Positions 1 to 9,841 of a DNA stretch of 64,000 bases are shown in pieces. The position numbers and the translations under genes were made by a program. Source of the stretch: Methyloversatilis sp. (GTDB lineage Bacteria; Pseudomonadota; Gammaproteobacteria; Burkholderiales; Rhodocyclaceae); the NCBI GenBank assembly GCA_016791045.1, contig JAEUNO010000020.1:124001-188000 (forward strand), given 5' to 3'. Under the pieces are notes generated by a model that did not search any database, was not told the DNA's origin, and saw only the letters and a list, made by a program, of their open reading frames with translations. Positions within the stretch are counted from its first letter, which is position 1; each line of letters begins with the position of its first letter.

Positions 1-341
1 TCATGTTCACCAAGGGTGGCGGTCAATGGCTGGAGGCGCAGGCCGATGCCGGCGCCGATGCGCTCGGGCTGGACTGGACGACCGACATCGGTCTGGCCCG
101 CCAGCGCGTCGGTCACAAGGTCGCCCTGCAGGGCAACTTCGATCCGACTGCGCTGTTCGCGCAGCCGGCATCGATCGCCCGCGAAGCCGAACGCATTCTC
201 GACAGTTATGGTCCGCACCCGGGGCATGTGTTCAATCTGGGTCACGGCATTTCGCAACATACGCCCCCGGAGCACGTTTCCGCGCTGGTGGAAGCCGTAC
301 ACCGCCACAGCCGGTCGATTCGAGCCGCTGCAGGCGTGTAA
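1..341 (+). CDS. hemE: Uroporphyrinogen decarboxylase, C-terminal part (cut by window edge)
   Basis: Only the last ~113 codons are inside the window; the gene begins upstream. HemE decarboxylates the four acetate side chains of uroporphyrinogen III to give coproporphyrinogen III in cytoplasmic haem synthesis. The visible part has the family's late signatures: [19 protein letters not shown] and the near-terminal [10 protein letters not shown], followed by [13 protein letters not shown]. The Met at base 3 is internal, not a start. It lies upstream of priA on the same strand, an order I recall from related betaproteobacteria. The stop is TAA at 339-341. Confidence 0.95.
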   Translation, partial: MFTKGGGQWLEAQADAGADALGLDWTTDIGLARQRVGHKVALQGNFDPTALFAQPASIAREAERILDSYGPHPGHVFNLGHGISQHTPPEHVSALVEAVHRHSRSIRAAAGV

Positions 342-347
342 ACCGCG

Positions 348-389
348 CCCTGCGGCGCTTTGCGCAAGGCGTGCAAAAGTGCCGCAGGG
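348..389 (+). terminator. Hairpin downstream of hemE
   Basis: A 9-bp perfect inverted repeat (CCCTGCGGC at 348-356 with GCCGCAGGG at 381-389) begins just past the hemE stop and encloses a smaller GC-rich hairpin. No T-run follows, so it is at best a weak or factor-dependent terminator or an mRNA 3'-end stabiliser. Confidence 0.4.
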
Positions 390-395
390 GTTGAC

Positions 396-579
396 TTATG
401 CACAGTCCGCCGCTCAGGGCGCCGGCACGCCACGGACGGACAAGCCATTTTCCCCTTGATGTCCAAGTTGTTGGTTTGAATGGACAATTTTTTTTCTTGA
501 CGCCTGTTCAAAAATTTGGTGGAAAAAGCGTCCGGTCAAGTCACTGATCGCAACGAAGTTTCCCACAAAGTTATCCACA
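396..579. promoter_or_regulatory. DnaA-box pair in AT-richer hemE-priA spacer
   Basis: This covers most of the 309-bp hemE-priA gap (342-650). It contains two exact matches to the DnaA-box consensus TTATNCACA, both on the + strand: TTATGCACA at 396-404 and TTATCCACA at 571-579. A degenerate copy, TTTCCCACA (559-567), lies one helical turn before the second. Between the exact boxes (about 465-530) is a clearly AT-rich stretch with an uninterrupted T run. No ORF with coding character is present. This could be DnaA regulation of priA or a DnaA-binding locus near the origin; oriC itself is not claimed. Confidence 0.5.
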
Positions 580-650
580 GCCTTTCCGCGCCTCAAACCC
601 GTGTCGCCTGAGTGGCTTGCGGCCCGGATCGATCAGTCTTCTTGAACGAC

Positions 651-2876
651 ATGCCGCAAGTGACTGAATCCATTGATAGCGCCCGACAGGCCTTGGATAG
701 CGCGGCGCTGCAGCCGCCCGCTGCGTTGTTGCAGGTGGCGCTGGCACGGCCTCTCCCGACGCTGTTCGACTATGACGCTTCGGCCTTTCCTCAGGTCGAG
801 CCCGGCTGTCGCGTCCGGGTACCTTTCGGTCGCAGCGAACTCTGGGGCATTGCCTGGGGCTGGCGCGTCGACGGCGACCTCGACCCGGCGCGCATCAAGC
901 CGCTGCTGGCCGTCGACACCCGGAGCGTGCCGTTGCCGGCCAGCTGGCGCGCACTGGTCGATTTCGTCGCTCACTATTACCAGCAGCCGATCGGAGAAGT
1001 CGCCGCGATGGCGGCACCGCCGGCGATCAGCGCCACGCGCGCGCAGCGCGCGGTGCGCCGGTTGCGCGCCACCGACGCCGGCCGCGCCGCGCTCGACGCC
1101 CTGCCGGCGCGCGACGTCGGTCGCAAGCTCATCACCGCGCTGATCGCCGCCGGATCCCTGAACGAAGGCGAACTGCGTGCGCTGTCGGCGCGCGCCGGTG
1201 CGGTGATGCAAACCTTGCTCGAACGCGGCCTGATCGAGATCGCGCTGGCCGAGGCGCCGGCCGAAGCGGCGCACGCGCTCGGCACCGATCAGGCCCATGC
1301 GCTGGCCGCACTGCTTGAGCAACCCGGCTACGCGGTCAGCCTGCTGCACGGGGTGACCGGCAGCGGCAAGACCGAGGTCTACCTGCGGTTGATCGAGACG
1401 CAGATCGCCGCCGGACGGCAAAGCCTGCTGCTGGTGCCCGAAATCGCGCTGACACCACAGCTGCAGGCGCGCGTCGCGGCGCGCTTTCCGCGCGCCTGCC
1501 TGCACGTGATGCACAGCGAAATGAGCGACGGCGCGCGCGCCATGGCCTGGGCGGCCGCGCAGTCGGGTGAGGCGGACATCGTGCTCGGCACGCGGCTGGC
1601 GGTGTTCGTGCCGCTGCCGCGTCTGGGCTGCATCGTGCTCGACGAAGAGCACGATGCGTCGTTCCGGCAGACCGAAGGCGTGCGCTATTCGGCGCGCGAC
1701 GTCGCGATCTGGCGCGCGCGCGCGGAGAATGTGCCGATCGTGCTGGGCAGCGCGACGCCGTCGCTGGAATCATTGCGCCACGCGATCGACGGCCGCTACC
1801 GCTGGCTGCGTCTCACCACGCGCGCCGGCGCGGCCTGCCTGCCTGCGGTGAAACTGATCGATACGCGCGTGCAGCGCGCCGAAGAAGGCCTCAGCGCGCC
1901 GATGGTCAAGGCCATCGAACAGCGGCTCGAACGTGGCGAACAGAGTCTGCTGTTCATCAACCGACGCGGTTACGCGCCGGTGCTGAGCTGTCCGGCGTGC
2001 GGCTGGGCGGCGAGCTGCACCCAGTGTTCCGCCCATCTGGTGCTGCACGCGGTGGATCGCCGGCTGCGCTGTCACCACTGCGGCGCCGAAGGCCCGGTGC
2101 CGCGCGCCTGCCCGACCTGCGGCAACCAGGACATCCAGGGTTATGGCCGCGGCACCCAGCGGCTGGAAGAAACGCTGGCCAGCCGCTTTCCGTCGGCCCG
2201 CCTGCTGCGCATCGACCGCGACAACGTGCGCGGACGCGAGCACTGGCAGCAGCAGCTCGACCTCATCCGCTCGGGCGCGGTCGATCTGGTGGTCGGCACC
2301 CAACTGCTCGCCAAGGGCCATGACTTCCCGGGCATCACGCTGGTCGGCGTCATCGGCGCCGATGCGTCGCTGCATGCCGCCGACTTCCGTGCGCAGGAGC
2401 GGCTGTTCGCGCAGCTGATGCAGGTCGGCGGCCGCGCCGGCCGGGCCGGTACCGCCGGCGAAGTCCTGATCCAGACGGCGCAGCCCGATCACCCGCTGTT
2501 CGCCGCGCTGCGCGCGCACGATTTCGACGGCTTCGCACGCAGCCAGCTGGCCGAACGCGCCCAGCTCGGTCTGCCGCCGCACGGCTTCCAGATCATGCTC
2601 AGCGCCGACGCACCCGAGCTGGCACTGGCCACCGAATTTCTCGCCGCCGCCCGCCGCGCCGCGCTGGCGCTCGACGTCGATGGCGTGCGGGTGTACGACG
2701 TGGTGCCGATGCGCATGGTGCGCCGGGCCGGGCGCGAGCGTGCCCAGCTGGTGGTCGAATCGCGCAGCCGTCCGCCGCTGCGCGCGCTGCTCATTCCGTG
2801 GCTCGACAACCTGTACCGCCTGCGCCTCGCACGCGGCCTGCGCTGGCACATCGACGTCGACCCGCTGGAGGTGTAG
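651..2876 (+). CDS. priA: Primosomal protein N' (replication restart helicase PriA)
   Basis: PriA is a 3'-5' DNA helicase that recognises stalled or D-loop forks and loads the replisome through PriB/DnaT and DnaC/DnaB. The 741-residue product has an N-terminal DNA-binding part, a Walker A motif (GVTGSGKT), a DEAH-like LDEEHD, and a zinc-binding insertion with CPACGW, CTQC, CHHC and CPTC pairs around bases 1990-2130. It ends in helicase domain 2 (GTQLLAKGHDFP, QVGGRAGRAG). I chose the ATG at 651 (MPQVTESID), because the GTG at 612 would add 13 residues with no family-like content. It follows hemE after a spacer with DnaA boxes and is followed by a REP array. Confidence 0.96.
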   Translation: MPQVTESIDSARQALDSAALQPPAALLQVALARPLPTLFDYDASAFPQVEPGCRVRVPFGRSELWGIAWGWRVDGDLDPARIKPLLAVDTRSVPLPASWRALVDFVAHYYQQPIGEVAAMAAPPAISATRAQRAVRRLRATDAGRAALDALPARDVGRKLITALIAAGSLNEGELRALSARAGAVMQTLLERGLIEIALAEAPAEAAHALGTDQAHALAALLEQPGYAVSLLHGVTGSGKTEVYLRLIETQIAAGRQSLLLVPEIALTPQLQARVAARFPRACLHVMHSEMSDGARAMAWAAAQSGEADIVLGTRLAVFVPLPRLGCIVLDEEHDASFRQTEGVRYSARDVAIWRARAENVPIVLGSATPSLESLRHAIDGRYRWLRLTTRAGAACLPAVKLIDTRVQRAEEGLSAPMVKAIEQRLERGEQSLLFINRRGYAPVLSCPACGWAASCTQCSAHLVLHAVDRRLRCHHCGAEGPVPRACPTCGNQDIQGYGRGTQRLEETLASRFPSARLLRIDRDNVRGREHWQQQLDLIRSGAVDLVVGTQLLAKGHDFPGITLVGVIGADASLHAADFRAQERLFAQLMQVGGRAGRAGTAGEVLIQTAQPDHPLFAALRAHDFDGFARSQLAERAQLGLPPHGFQIMLSADAPELALATEFLAAARRAALALDVDGVRVYDVVPMRMVRRAGRERAQLVVESRSRPPLRALLIPWLDNLYRLRLARGLRWHIDVDPLEV

Positions 2877-2900
2877 CCACGGCGCGACCGTCGCCAGACG

Positions 2901-3235
2901 CATGACGGCGCTTGACCGACGCAGGAATCGCGACCGGGGGTCGCTCCTACAGCGGAGGCAAGGTTCTTGCAGGAGCGAGCCGTGCTCGCGACTCCGGTCT
3001 CCGAACACGTGACGGCGCATGATCGACGCGGGGATCGCGACCGGGGGGCGCTCCTACAGCGGAGCGACGGTTGTTGCAGGAGCGAGCCGCGCTCGCGATT
3101 CCGGTCTCCGAACACGTGACGGCGCATGATCGACGCGGTGATCGCGACCGGGGGTCGCTCCTGCAGCGGAGGCAAGGTTCCCGTGTAGGAGCGAGCCATG
3201 CTCGCGATTTCGGTCGGCAAACACGTGACGATGTC
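2901..3235. repeat. REP/BIME array A, about three 107-109 bp units
   Basis: The gap between priA and the convergent gene at 3242 is filled by tandem units carrying the core AGGAGCGAGCC...GCTCGCGA (starts at 2971, 3078 and 3187). Each core is paired with an inverted partner (GATCGCGACCGGGGG then CGCTCCTAC). The linker CGAACACGTGACGGCGCATGATCGACG recurs between pairs, given here only as a consensus. The core resembles the Pseudomonas-type REP sequence TGTAGGAGCGAGC. Reading frames through it are chance. Confidence 0.85.
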
Positions 3236-3241
3236 AGCGAT

Positions 3242-5275
3242 CTAGAGGGGGGCCGGTGGCGTCTCGGCAGGCGGGTCTTTGGGCGGCCAGAAGAAGTCGC
3301 GCGGGCGGGTCAGGAAGCGCCGGGCCAGCATGACCGACAGGCCGCGCGTGTGTTCGGGCTGGATGCCGCGCGAGCGCAGGGCCACCCGCATCGCCAGGCT
3401 GAAACTCACGGTCAGGTTGGTCAGGCCGATGAGCACGACACCGAGCGCGCCGATGGCGATGGCGTGCCAGTCGACGCCGAAGCTCAGCGCTTCGAGGCCG
3501 TAGGCGAGATTGGCCGACGCGAACGCGACGTGGCGGATGTCCAGCGGCAGTCCGAGCAGCGAACCGATGACCGGCGTGCTGCCGAGCATGCAGCCGAACA
3601 GGAAATTGCCGGCCAGCGCGCCCAGATTGAGTTCTATATAGCGGGCAAAGCGCGCCAGCCGGGCTTCGCCGAGCAGCGCACGCAGCCATTTCACGCGCAG
3701 CAGCCGCTCCGGTACGCGGTGGTACAGCGACTGGTTGTCGTAATAGCCGGAAATCAGGCCGCTGAGGAACAGGAAAATGCCGGCGATGGCGGCATGCACC
3801 AGCGCGAGACTTTGCCAGGGGTGCAGGTCGTGCAGCAGATGGGCGCCCTTGACCGGGTCGACCGGATGCCAGTCAAGGAACTGGCCGGCCGTCATGGCGA
3901 TGGACAGCGCCATGATGAAGCCGATGCTGACGTTGCCGGCGATCGATATCCACTGCGTTCGGCTGACCTGTGCCGCCAGCTCGACCAGCACGCCCAGGCG
4001 CGCGTCGCGGCTCTGCTTGCCGTCGAGCGCGGCGGCCAGCGTGGCAGCCGTCATCGCGGGCTGCTTGGTGGCGATGGTCAGGTGCAGGATGTGCACCAGC
4101 ACGAAGCCCAGACCGTAGTCGAGGCTGTAGGCGACCGCTTCCCACACCGGCGGCAGCCCGAGTTTCGAAATCAGGATCTTGATCAGTGCCATGACGCCGA
4201 TGATCACGCCGGCGCCGGCTGCGGCGCGGAACATGGCGACGAACTCGCTGCGCGTACCCGTGACGTAGTGTTCGCCGGAACGGCTGGCCTGCTCGGTCAC
4301 CCGGCGTGCCAGCAGTTGCGTGGTGCCGGCGAACAGGTCGCGCAGGCTGTGGCGACGGTTTTCCTGCTGCACCAGACGCAGGAAGAAATCGATCGCCCGC
4401 GCGCGCAGGGTGGCCGGGTCGTCGGCCGCATCGGGCAGCGCCAGTGTGCGCAGCAGGCGCAGTCGGTCGGCGATCTGTTCGATGCGCGCCAGCAGGAATA
4501 CCAGATTCACGCCCACGCCGGCTTCGCGCGAACGCCGCCTGATCGTGTCGATGTAGCTGCTGCACTGATCGAGCAGCACCTCGAAATGGCCGTCGTAAGG
4601 TTGCGGCGTTTCGCTGCCGGCATGCTGCCGGATCAGTTCGCGCACCTCATCGCTCTGCGCGAGGAAGGGCGATTCGTGCCGTGCCAGCGCCGGCATGTAG
4701 CGCAGCAGCGCCGGCTCCATGCCCAGGGCCGCCAGCCGGTGCGACGCCATGCGCATGGCTTCGAACAGTTCGTGCCGGCACTGCCGGCGGGCCGCGGCAA
4801 AGGACTCGCCGTCCAGCTCCAGCCGCTCGAACAGCGTGTCCCAGTCTTCGCGCGGAATGGCCATCATCCATTCGCCGTCGTCGGGGGCGTCGAACACTTC
4901 GCTGAACAGGTCGCGCAGGAAGTCGTCATTGATCGCCGGCGGCAGCATGCGGCCGAGCACGCGGCTGACCAGGCCGCTGAAAAACCCCTGGTTGGCCAGC
5001 ACCCCGGATTCGGAATACAGCGTGCGGTGCATGCGCGATACCAGCACTGTCTTCAGATAGTGCGACAACGCGCTGGCGAGCTCCGGGCGGCTGGCGAGCA
5101 GGCGCAGCAGACCGTGAAAACGCGATTCGGCCGCAGCCAGGCCTTCGCGGCCGTGCGGGCGGATCAGTGCGACCAGGCTGGTCAGCCGGTCGCCGCTGCT
5201 GTCGTCCGGGCGGCGCGCAGCGTCTTCAAGCAGGGCCTGCAGGGCCGACGTGTATGCGTTGTTGGCAGAGGTCAT
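3242..5275 (-). CDS. Gcr-family 'site-specific recombinase' membrane protein
   Basis: A 677-residue protein matching what databases call the betaproteobacterial 'site-specific recombinase' family (SpecificRecomb; Neisseria Gcr-like). The sequence does not look like a recombinase. Residues 1-340 are soluble and mostly helical. From about 354 there are roughly six hydrophobic spans (354-370, 383-400, 443-464, 489-510, 550-572, 605-630) typical of an inner-membrane protein. I see no Tyr- or Ser-recombinase active site. It is last in a minus-strand series after the ABC export genes (50-bp gap), so it may be co-transcribed with them. The start is ATG at 5275. Family assignment is fairly secure; function is unknown. 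Confidence 0.8.
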   Translation of the reverse strand: MTSANNAYTSALQALLEDAARRPDDSSGDRLTSLVALIRPHGREGLAAAESRFHGLLRLLASRPELASALSHYLKTVLVSRMHRTLYSESGVLANQGFFSGLVSRVLGRMLPPAINDDFLRDLFSEVFDAPDDGEWMMAIPREDWDTLFERLELDGESFAAARRQCRHELFEAMRMASHRLAALGMEPALLRYMPALARHESPFLAQSDEVRELIRQHAGSETPQPYDGHFEVLLDQCSSYIDTIRRRSREAGVGVNLVFLLARIEQIADRLRLLRTLALPDAADDPATLRARAIDFFLRLVQQENRRHSLRDLFAGTTQLLARRVTEQASRSGEHYVTGTRSEFVAMFRAAAGAGVIIGVMALIKILISKLGLPPVWEAVAYSLDYGLGFVLVHILHLTIATKQPAMTAATLAAALDGKQSRDARLGVLVELAAQVSRTQWISIAGNVSIGFIMALSIAMTAGQFLDWHPVDPVKGAHLLHDLHPWQSLALVHAAIAGIFLFLSGLISGYYDNQSLYHRVPERLLRVKWLRALLGEARLARFARYIELNLGALAGNFLFGCMLGSTPVIGSLLGLPLDIRHVAFASANLAYGLEALSFGVDWHAIAIGALGVVLIGLTNLTVSFSLAMRVALRSRGIQPEHTRGLSVMLARRFLTRPRDFFWPPKDPPAETPPAPL

Positions 5276-5325
5276 GCGAAATCCATGCGGAAACAGTCGG
5301 ATCGAAACAACCCCGCCGCGCGGGG

Positions 5326-6056
<731 letters not shown>

Positions 6057-6060
<4 letters not shown>

Positions 6061-7280
6061 GCCCGTATCGCCTGCACAGGGTCCATCTTGGCGGCGCGGC
6101 GCGCCGGAATCAGCGCCGCCAGCACACCGACCGCCAGCGCAATGCCGGCCGCCGACAGCGCGATGCCGGTGTCGAGCTGAGGCTCGAAGATGGGCGCGCC
6201 GTCGCCGGTGCGGTAGATGGTCGAGAAAATCTGCAGCAGTGCCCAGGCCAGTCCGACGCCCGACAGCGCACCGACGAACCCGACCAGCGCACCCTGCAGC
6301 AGAAACACGCCCATGATGCGGTTCGAACTGGTGCCCATGGCGCGCAGGATGCCGATCTCCTTCTGCTTCTGCACCACGCTTACCACCAGCACGCTTGATA
6401 TGCCGAGCGCGACGATGATGATGACGAAGCTGCGGATCAGGTTGTTCGACACCGACTGGTTGCGCAGCGCCGCCAGCAGCTGCGAATTGGTCGTCATCCA
6501 GCTGTCTACCGTCATGCCGCTGCCCGCCTGCAGCCGCGCCGCCACGTCGCTGGCGTCGAAGATGTCGGTCACCGTGATGTCGATGTTCGAGACGCCCCCC
6601 GGCAGGTCGAGCAGCGACTGCGCGAGCTTCATTGTCGTGAATACCCAGCGCCGGTTCAGGTCCTTGTTGCCGATGTCGAACAGGCCGGTCACCTGCAGCA
6701 GTTCGTCGCGCCCGCCGGCGGCGCGCAGGAACACCTTGTCGCCGACCGTCACGCCGAGGTCCTTCGCCAGTTCGGTGCCGATGATGGCATTCGTGCCCTC
6801 GACCTGGAACTTGCCGCGCACCATGTAGGTGTCCATCTTGACGATGCGCCGGTAGCGGTCGGGTTCGATGCCGAGCAGCGCCACCGACTTGCTGGCACGC
6901 CCGCGCAGCGCGAACGCCGGGCCGCTGACCACCGGCGACACGGCGACCACACCGGTCTGGTCTTCGGCCAGTTTCACGATGGCTTCCCACTGGTCGATCG
7001 AACGCAGCCGCTGCGCACGCGGCTCGATCACCGCGGTGCTCGCGGGATCGCTGCGGGCGCGCAGATTCACCTCTTCCAGCGGCCGCACGACGACATGCGC
7101 CTGACTGCCCAGCACGCGGTCGATGATGGTGGATTGCAGCTGGGCGATCAGCTGCGACAGAAAGACGATGACCGCCACACCGCCGGTCACACCGAGCAGG
7201 ATCAGTGCCGTCTGCATGCGCCCCTCGCGCAGGAAGCGCAGCGCAACCAGGAATTCGAACGGAAGTCTGGGTCTCGCCAT
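6057..7280 (-). CDS. ABC transporter permease (FtsX/MacB/LolC type)
   Basis: An inner-membrane permease of about 407 residues with the FtsX-family layout. There is an N-terminal membrane helix ([20 protein letters not shown]), a large periplasmic domain, then three C-terminal helices starting near [28 protein letters not shown] is the conserved cytoplasmic loop that contacts the ATPase. Start choice: ATG 7280 ([10 protein letters not shown]) or ATG 7292 four codons earlier; neither has a clear ribosome-binding site. It lies between the adaptor and ATPase genes, and a long hairpin sits in the 5' junction. Likely an exporter of a lipid, peptide or drug-like compound. Confidence 0.88.
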
Positions 7281-7345
7281 TTTCAGATGCAAGATGCAAG
7301 ATCAAAGATGCAAGTGAAAACCGCGCCGGTTTGACTTGCATCTTT
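7281..7345 (-). repeat. AAGATGCAAG repeats and long hairpin between adaptor and permease genes
   Basis: AAGATGCAAG-like words repeat at 7285-7315. AAAGATGCAAGT (7304-7315) pairs perfectly with ACTTGCATCTTT (7334-7345), and the stem continues inward after a small bulge as AAACCG/CGGTTT (7318-7323/7327-7332) with a CGC loop. On the minus strand the hairpin begins at the adaptor's stop codon and ends before the permease start. It could tune adaptor-to-permease expression in the operon. Confidence 0.7.
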
Positions 7346-8547
7346 CATCTTGAAACTTTCCTCTGCTTCACCCGTATGCGGTCGCCGTCGAGGGCGCCGC
7401 CGGCGGGCAGGATGGCGACGTCGCCTTCGGCCAGGCCTTCGGTGATCTCGATGCGGCCGACGCCGCGCAGGCCGGTCTTCACCGACACTTTCACCGCCTC
7501 GTCCGCGCGCGCCAGCAGCACCCAGGGTTCCGGCGTTTCGACGTCGCGCACCGCTTCGAGCGGCAGCGACAGCGCCGACTCGTTGCGACCGATCACCACC
7601 TCGACCGACACCGTCATGTCCGGTTTCAGGAAGGCCGGTGGTTCGGGCACGCGCAGGCGCACTTCGACCGTGCCGCGCTGGGCATCGATGGCCGGCGCGA
7701 TGTAATAGACCACCGCTTCGAAGGCCTGGCCGGGGAAGGCGTCGGCCACCGCCTGCGCGCGTGCGTCGAGCTGCAGATGGCGCAGGTTCTTTTCGTCCAG
7801 CGTGGCATAGATGCGGGTTTCGCCGGATTGCGCCAGCGTCAGCAGCGCGCGCCCGGCCTGGGCCACGTCGCCCGGCTCGGCGTCGCGCGCGACGACCAGC
7901 GCGTCGACCGGCGCGCGCAACGTGAGCAGGTCGCGCCGCGCCTGGGCCGACGCCAGTGCGGCCTGCGACTGGGCCAGCCGCGCCTGCGCGCCCTGCCGCT
8001 CGGCGCCGCGCGGCAGGCTGGCGTCGCGCTGTGCCTGCGCGGTGCGCAGCTGGGCGCGTGCGTTGTCGAGCTGGCGCGCCGCCTCGTCGAGCTTCGACGG
8101 CGAGAAGAACTGCTGTGCCACGAGCGTCTGCGCGCGCTGGTACTCGGCGTCGGCCACCTTCAGATTGGCTTCGGCCTGACGCACGGCCTGCTCGGCCACC
8201 GGCAAGGTGACGGCGTCGGTCTGGCGCAGGCGCGCCTGCGACTCCTGGATCTGGGTGCGCGCCTGCTCGACCGCCGCCTCGGCATCGGCGGCGCGCAGCA
8301 TGACCAGTGCGTCGCCCGCCTTCACCTGTGCGCCCTCGCGCACCGCGACGGCGTCGATGATGGCGGTGACTTGGGTGCCCAGCTCGATGCGCGCCGGCGT
8401 GGCGATGCGGCCGGTGGCCACGACGCTCTGGGTCAGCGGCGCGCGCGTGACGGCGGCGGTATCCACCGCGATGCCGCGTGGCCAGAACAGCCATGCAACG
8501 AGCACTGCAGCGGCCAGCAGCAGCGCGATCAGATAGCGGGATTTCAT
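7345..8547 (-). CDS. HlyD/MacA-type periplasmic adaptor (membrane fusion protein)
   Basis: A 400-residue adaptor with one N-terminal membrane anchor (YLIALLLAAAVLVAWLFW). It has a split lipoyl/biotinyl-like domain (VVATGRIATPARIELGTQV near the start, APVDALVVARDAEPGDVAQAG after the hairpin) and a long coiled coil of Ala/Gln/Arg heptads at about residues 95-215. A beta-barrel and membrane-proximal domain (KTGLRGVGRIEITEGL) follow. It links the inner-membrane permease to an outer-membrane channel. No TolC is encoded beside it, but a TolC-like gene occurs at 46850. It is co-directional with the permease and ATPase genes. Confidence 0.9.
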   Translation of the reverse strand: MKSRYLIALLLAAAVLVAWLFWPRGIAVDTAAVTRAPLTQSVVATGRIATPARIELGTQVTAIIDAVAVREGAQVKAGDALVMLRAADAEAAVEQARTQIQESQARLRQTDAVTLPVAEQAVRQAEANLKVADAEYQRAQTLVAQQFFSPSKLDEAARQLDNARAQLRTAQAQRDASLPRGAERQGAQARLAQSQAALASAQARRDLLTLRAPVDALVVARDAEPGDVAQAGRALLTLAQSGETRIYATLDEKNLRHLQLDARAQAVADAFPGQAFEAVVYYIAPAIDAQRGTVEVRLRVPEPPAFLKPDMTVSVEVVIGRNESALSLPLEAVRDVETPEPWVLLARADEAVKVSVKTGLRGVGRIEITEGLAEGDVAILPAGGALDGDRIRVKQRKVSR

Positions 8548-8574
8548 CGGGAGGAAGAGGTCAGGGGCGGAGGT

Positions 8575-9078
8575 TCAGGATGGAGCGTCGAGCAGGTTTT
8601 CGATCAGCGCATCGAGCGCCGCGTGATCGGGAGTGCCGATGATTTTCCTGACCACCTGGCCCTGCCGGTCGATCAGGTACGTGGTCGGCGTGGCATTGAC
8701 GCCGCCAAAACCGCGCGCCACGTCGCCGACCGGGTCGAAGCCTACGCGAAACGGCAGCGCCTCGCGACGGGTGAAGGCCTGCACGTGGCTGGGCGCGTCA
8801 TAGCTCATGGCCACGGCGACCACGTCGAGGCCGCGCGCCTGATAGCGGTGGTGCGTGTCAGCCAGCGCCGGCATGCCGCGGATGCACGGCGCGCACGAGG
8901 TCGACCAGAAGCTGACCAGCCTGACCTGGCCCTGCGGCTGCGAAAAATCGACGCGGCCGCCGTCGAGCAGCGCGACCGGCACGGCCGGCGCCTGATCCGG
9001 AAAGCCCTGGCCGCGCAGCAGCCAGACCAGACCGAGCAGCACCGCCAGCACTATCGGTGACATCCATTTGCGGGACAT
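8575..9078 (-). CDS. TlpA/ResA-like membrane-anchored thioredoxin
   Basis: A 167-residue periplasmic thiol-disulfide protein. Residues 7-22 form an uncleaved or signal-like membrane segment, and the thioredoxin fold carries the redox motif CAPC (62-65) within FWSTSCAPC. The cis-Pro loop is ATPTTYLID. Such proteins reduce apocytochrome cysteines or keep envelope thiols reduced; a maturation role here is inferred. It is first in the minus-strand group (28 bp before the adaptor gene), divergent from the DUF4197 gene with only about 57 bp between starts. Confidence 0.85.
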   Translation of the reverse strand: MSRKWMSPIVLAVLLGLVWLLRGQGFPDQAPAVPVALLDGGRVDFSQPQGQVRLVSFWSTSCAPCIRGMPALADTHHRYQARGLDVVAVAMSYDAPSHVQAFTRREALPFRVGFDPVGDVARGFGGVNATPTTYLIDRQGQVVRKIIGTPDHAALDALIENLLDAPS

Positions 9079-9135
9079 AATCGTTGAGGTGTTCCGGTTA
9101 CTCAGTTTGTTCGTTCAATCAGAAGGATGTCGATC

Positions 9136-9819
9136 ATGCGTGCGATTGTCGGTTTTGTGGCCTGTCTTGTCATGTGTACACAGGTGTGGGCCTTGTCGCT
9201 GTCCGACCTCACCGACAAGGACGCCGGCGGCGGCCTCAAGGAGGCGCTGACCCAGGGCGCGGCCAAGGCGGTCGACATGCTGGGCAAGCAGGACGGCTTC
9301 CTGAAGAACAAGGCGGTGAAGATTCCGCTGCCCGATGGACTGCAGCAGGCCGAAAAGCTGATGCGCACCTTCGGCATGAAGAAGCAGGCCGACGAACTGA
9401 TCACCGCGATGAACCGTGCCGCCGAGGCTGCCGTGCCCGAAGCCAAGCAACTGCTGGTCGGCGCGGTCAGGGACATGAGTGTCGACGACGCCAAAAAGAT
9501 CCTGACCGGCGGCGAAACGTCCGGCACCGAGTATTTCAAGGGCAAGACATCGGCCCAGCTGAAGGAACGCTTCCTGCCCATCGTGCAGCAGGCGATGGAC
9601 AAGGTGGGTCTGGCCAAGAGCTACGAGAAATTCGCGTCCAAGGGCGCGAAGTATGGCGTGATCAGCAAGGAAGACGCCGATCTCGACAATTACGTGACCG
9701 AGAAGGCGCTCGACGGCCTGTTCAAGATGGTGGCCGAAGAAGAGAAGGCGATCCGCAAGAACCCGGTCGGCGCCGCCGGCAGCCTGGCGAAGAAGGTGTT
9801 CGGCGCGCTCGGCGGGTAA
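9136..9819 (+). CDS. DUF4197 family secreted protein
   Basis: A 227-residue protein with a cleavable signal peptide (MRAIVGFVACLVMCTQVWA) and the DUF4197 body (LSDLTDKDAGGGLKEAL, NRAAEAAVPEA, FKGKTSAQL, DNYVTEKALDGLF). The family is common in Gram-negatives and its function is unknown to me; the product should be periplasmic. ATG 9136 is preferred over ATG 9127 because the Shine-Dalgarno AGAAGGA (9121-9127) is 8 bp from 9136 but overlaps 9127. A 22-bp gap to the next gene suggests co-transcription. Confidence 0.88.
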   Translation: MRAIVGFVACLVMCTQVWALSLSDLTDKDAGGGLKEALTQGAAKAVDMLGKQDGFLKNKAVKIPLPDGLQQAEKLMRTFGMKKQADELITAMNRAAEAAVPEAKQLLVGAVRDMSVDDAKKILTGGETSGTEYFKGKTSAQLKERFLPIVQQAMDKVGLAKSYEKFASKGAKYGVISKEDADLDNYVTEKALDGLFKMVAEEEKAIRKNPVGAAGSLAKKVFGALGG

Positions 9820-9841
9820 CGGCAACCGCAGGCCACCGCAG

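Noticed and set aside
396-579. Chromosomal replication origin (oriC).
   Set aside because: Only two exact boxes, no dnaA, gyrB or rpmH near, and no standard 13-mer set. Kept as a DnaA-box region only.
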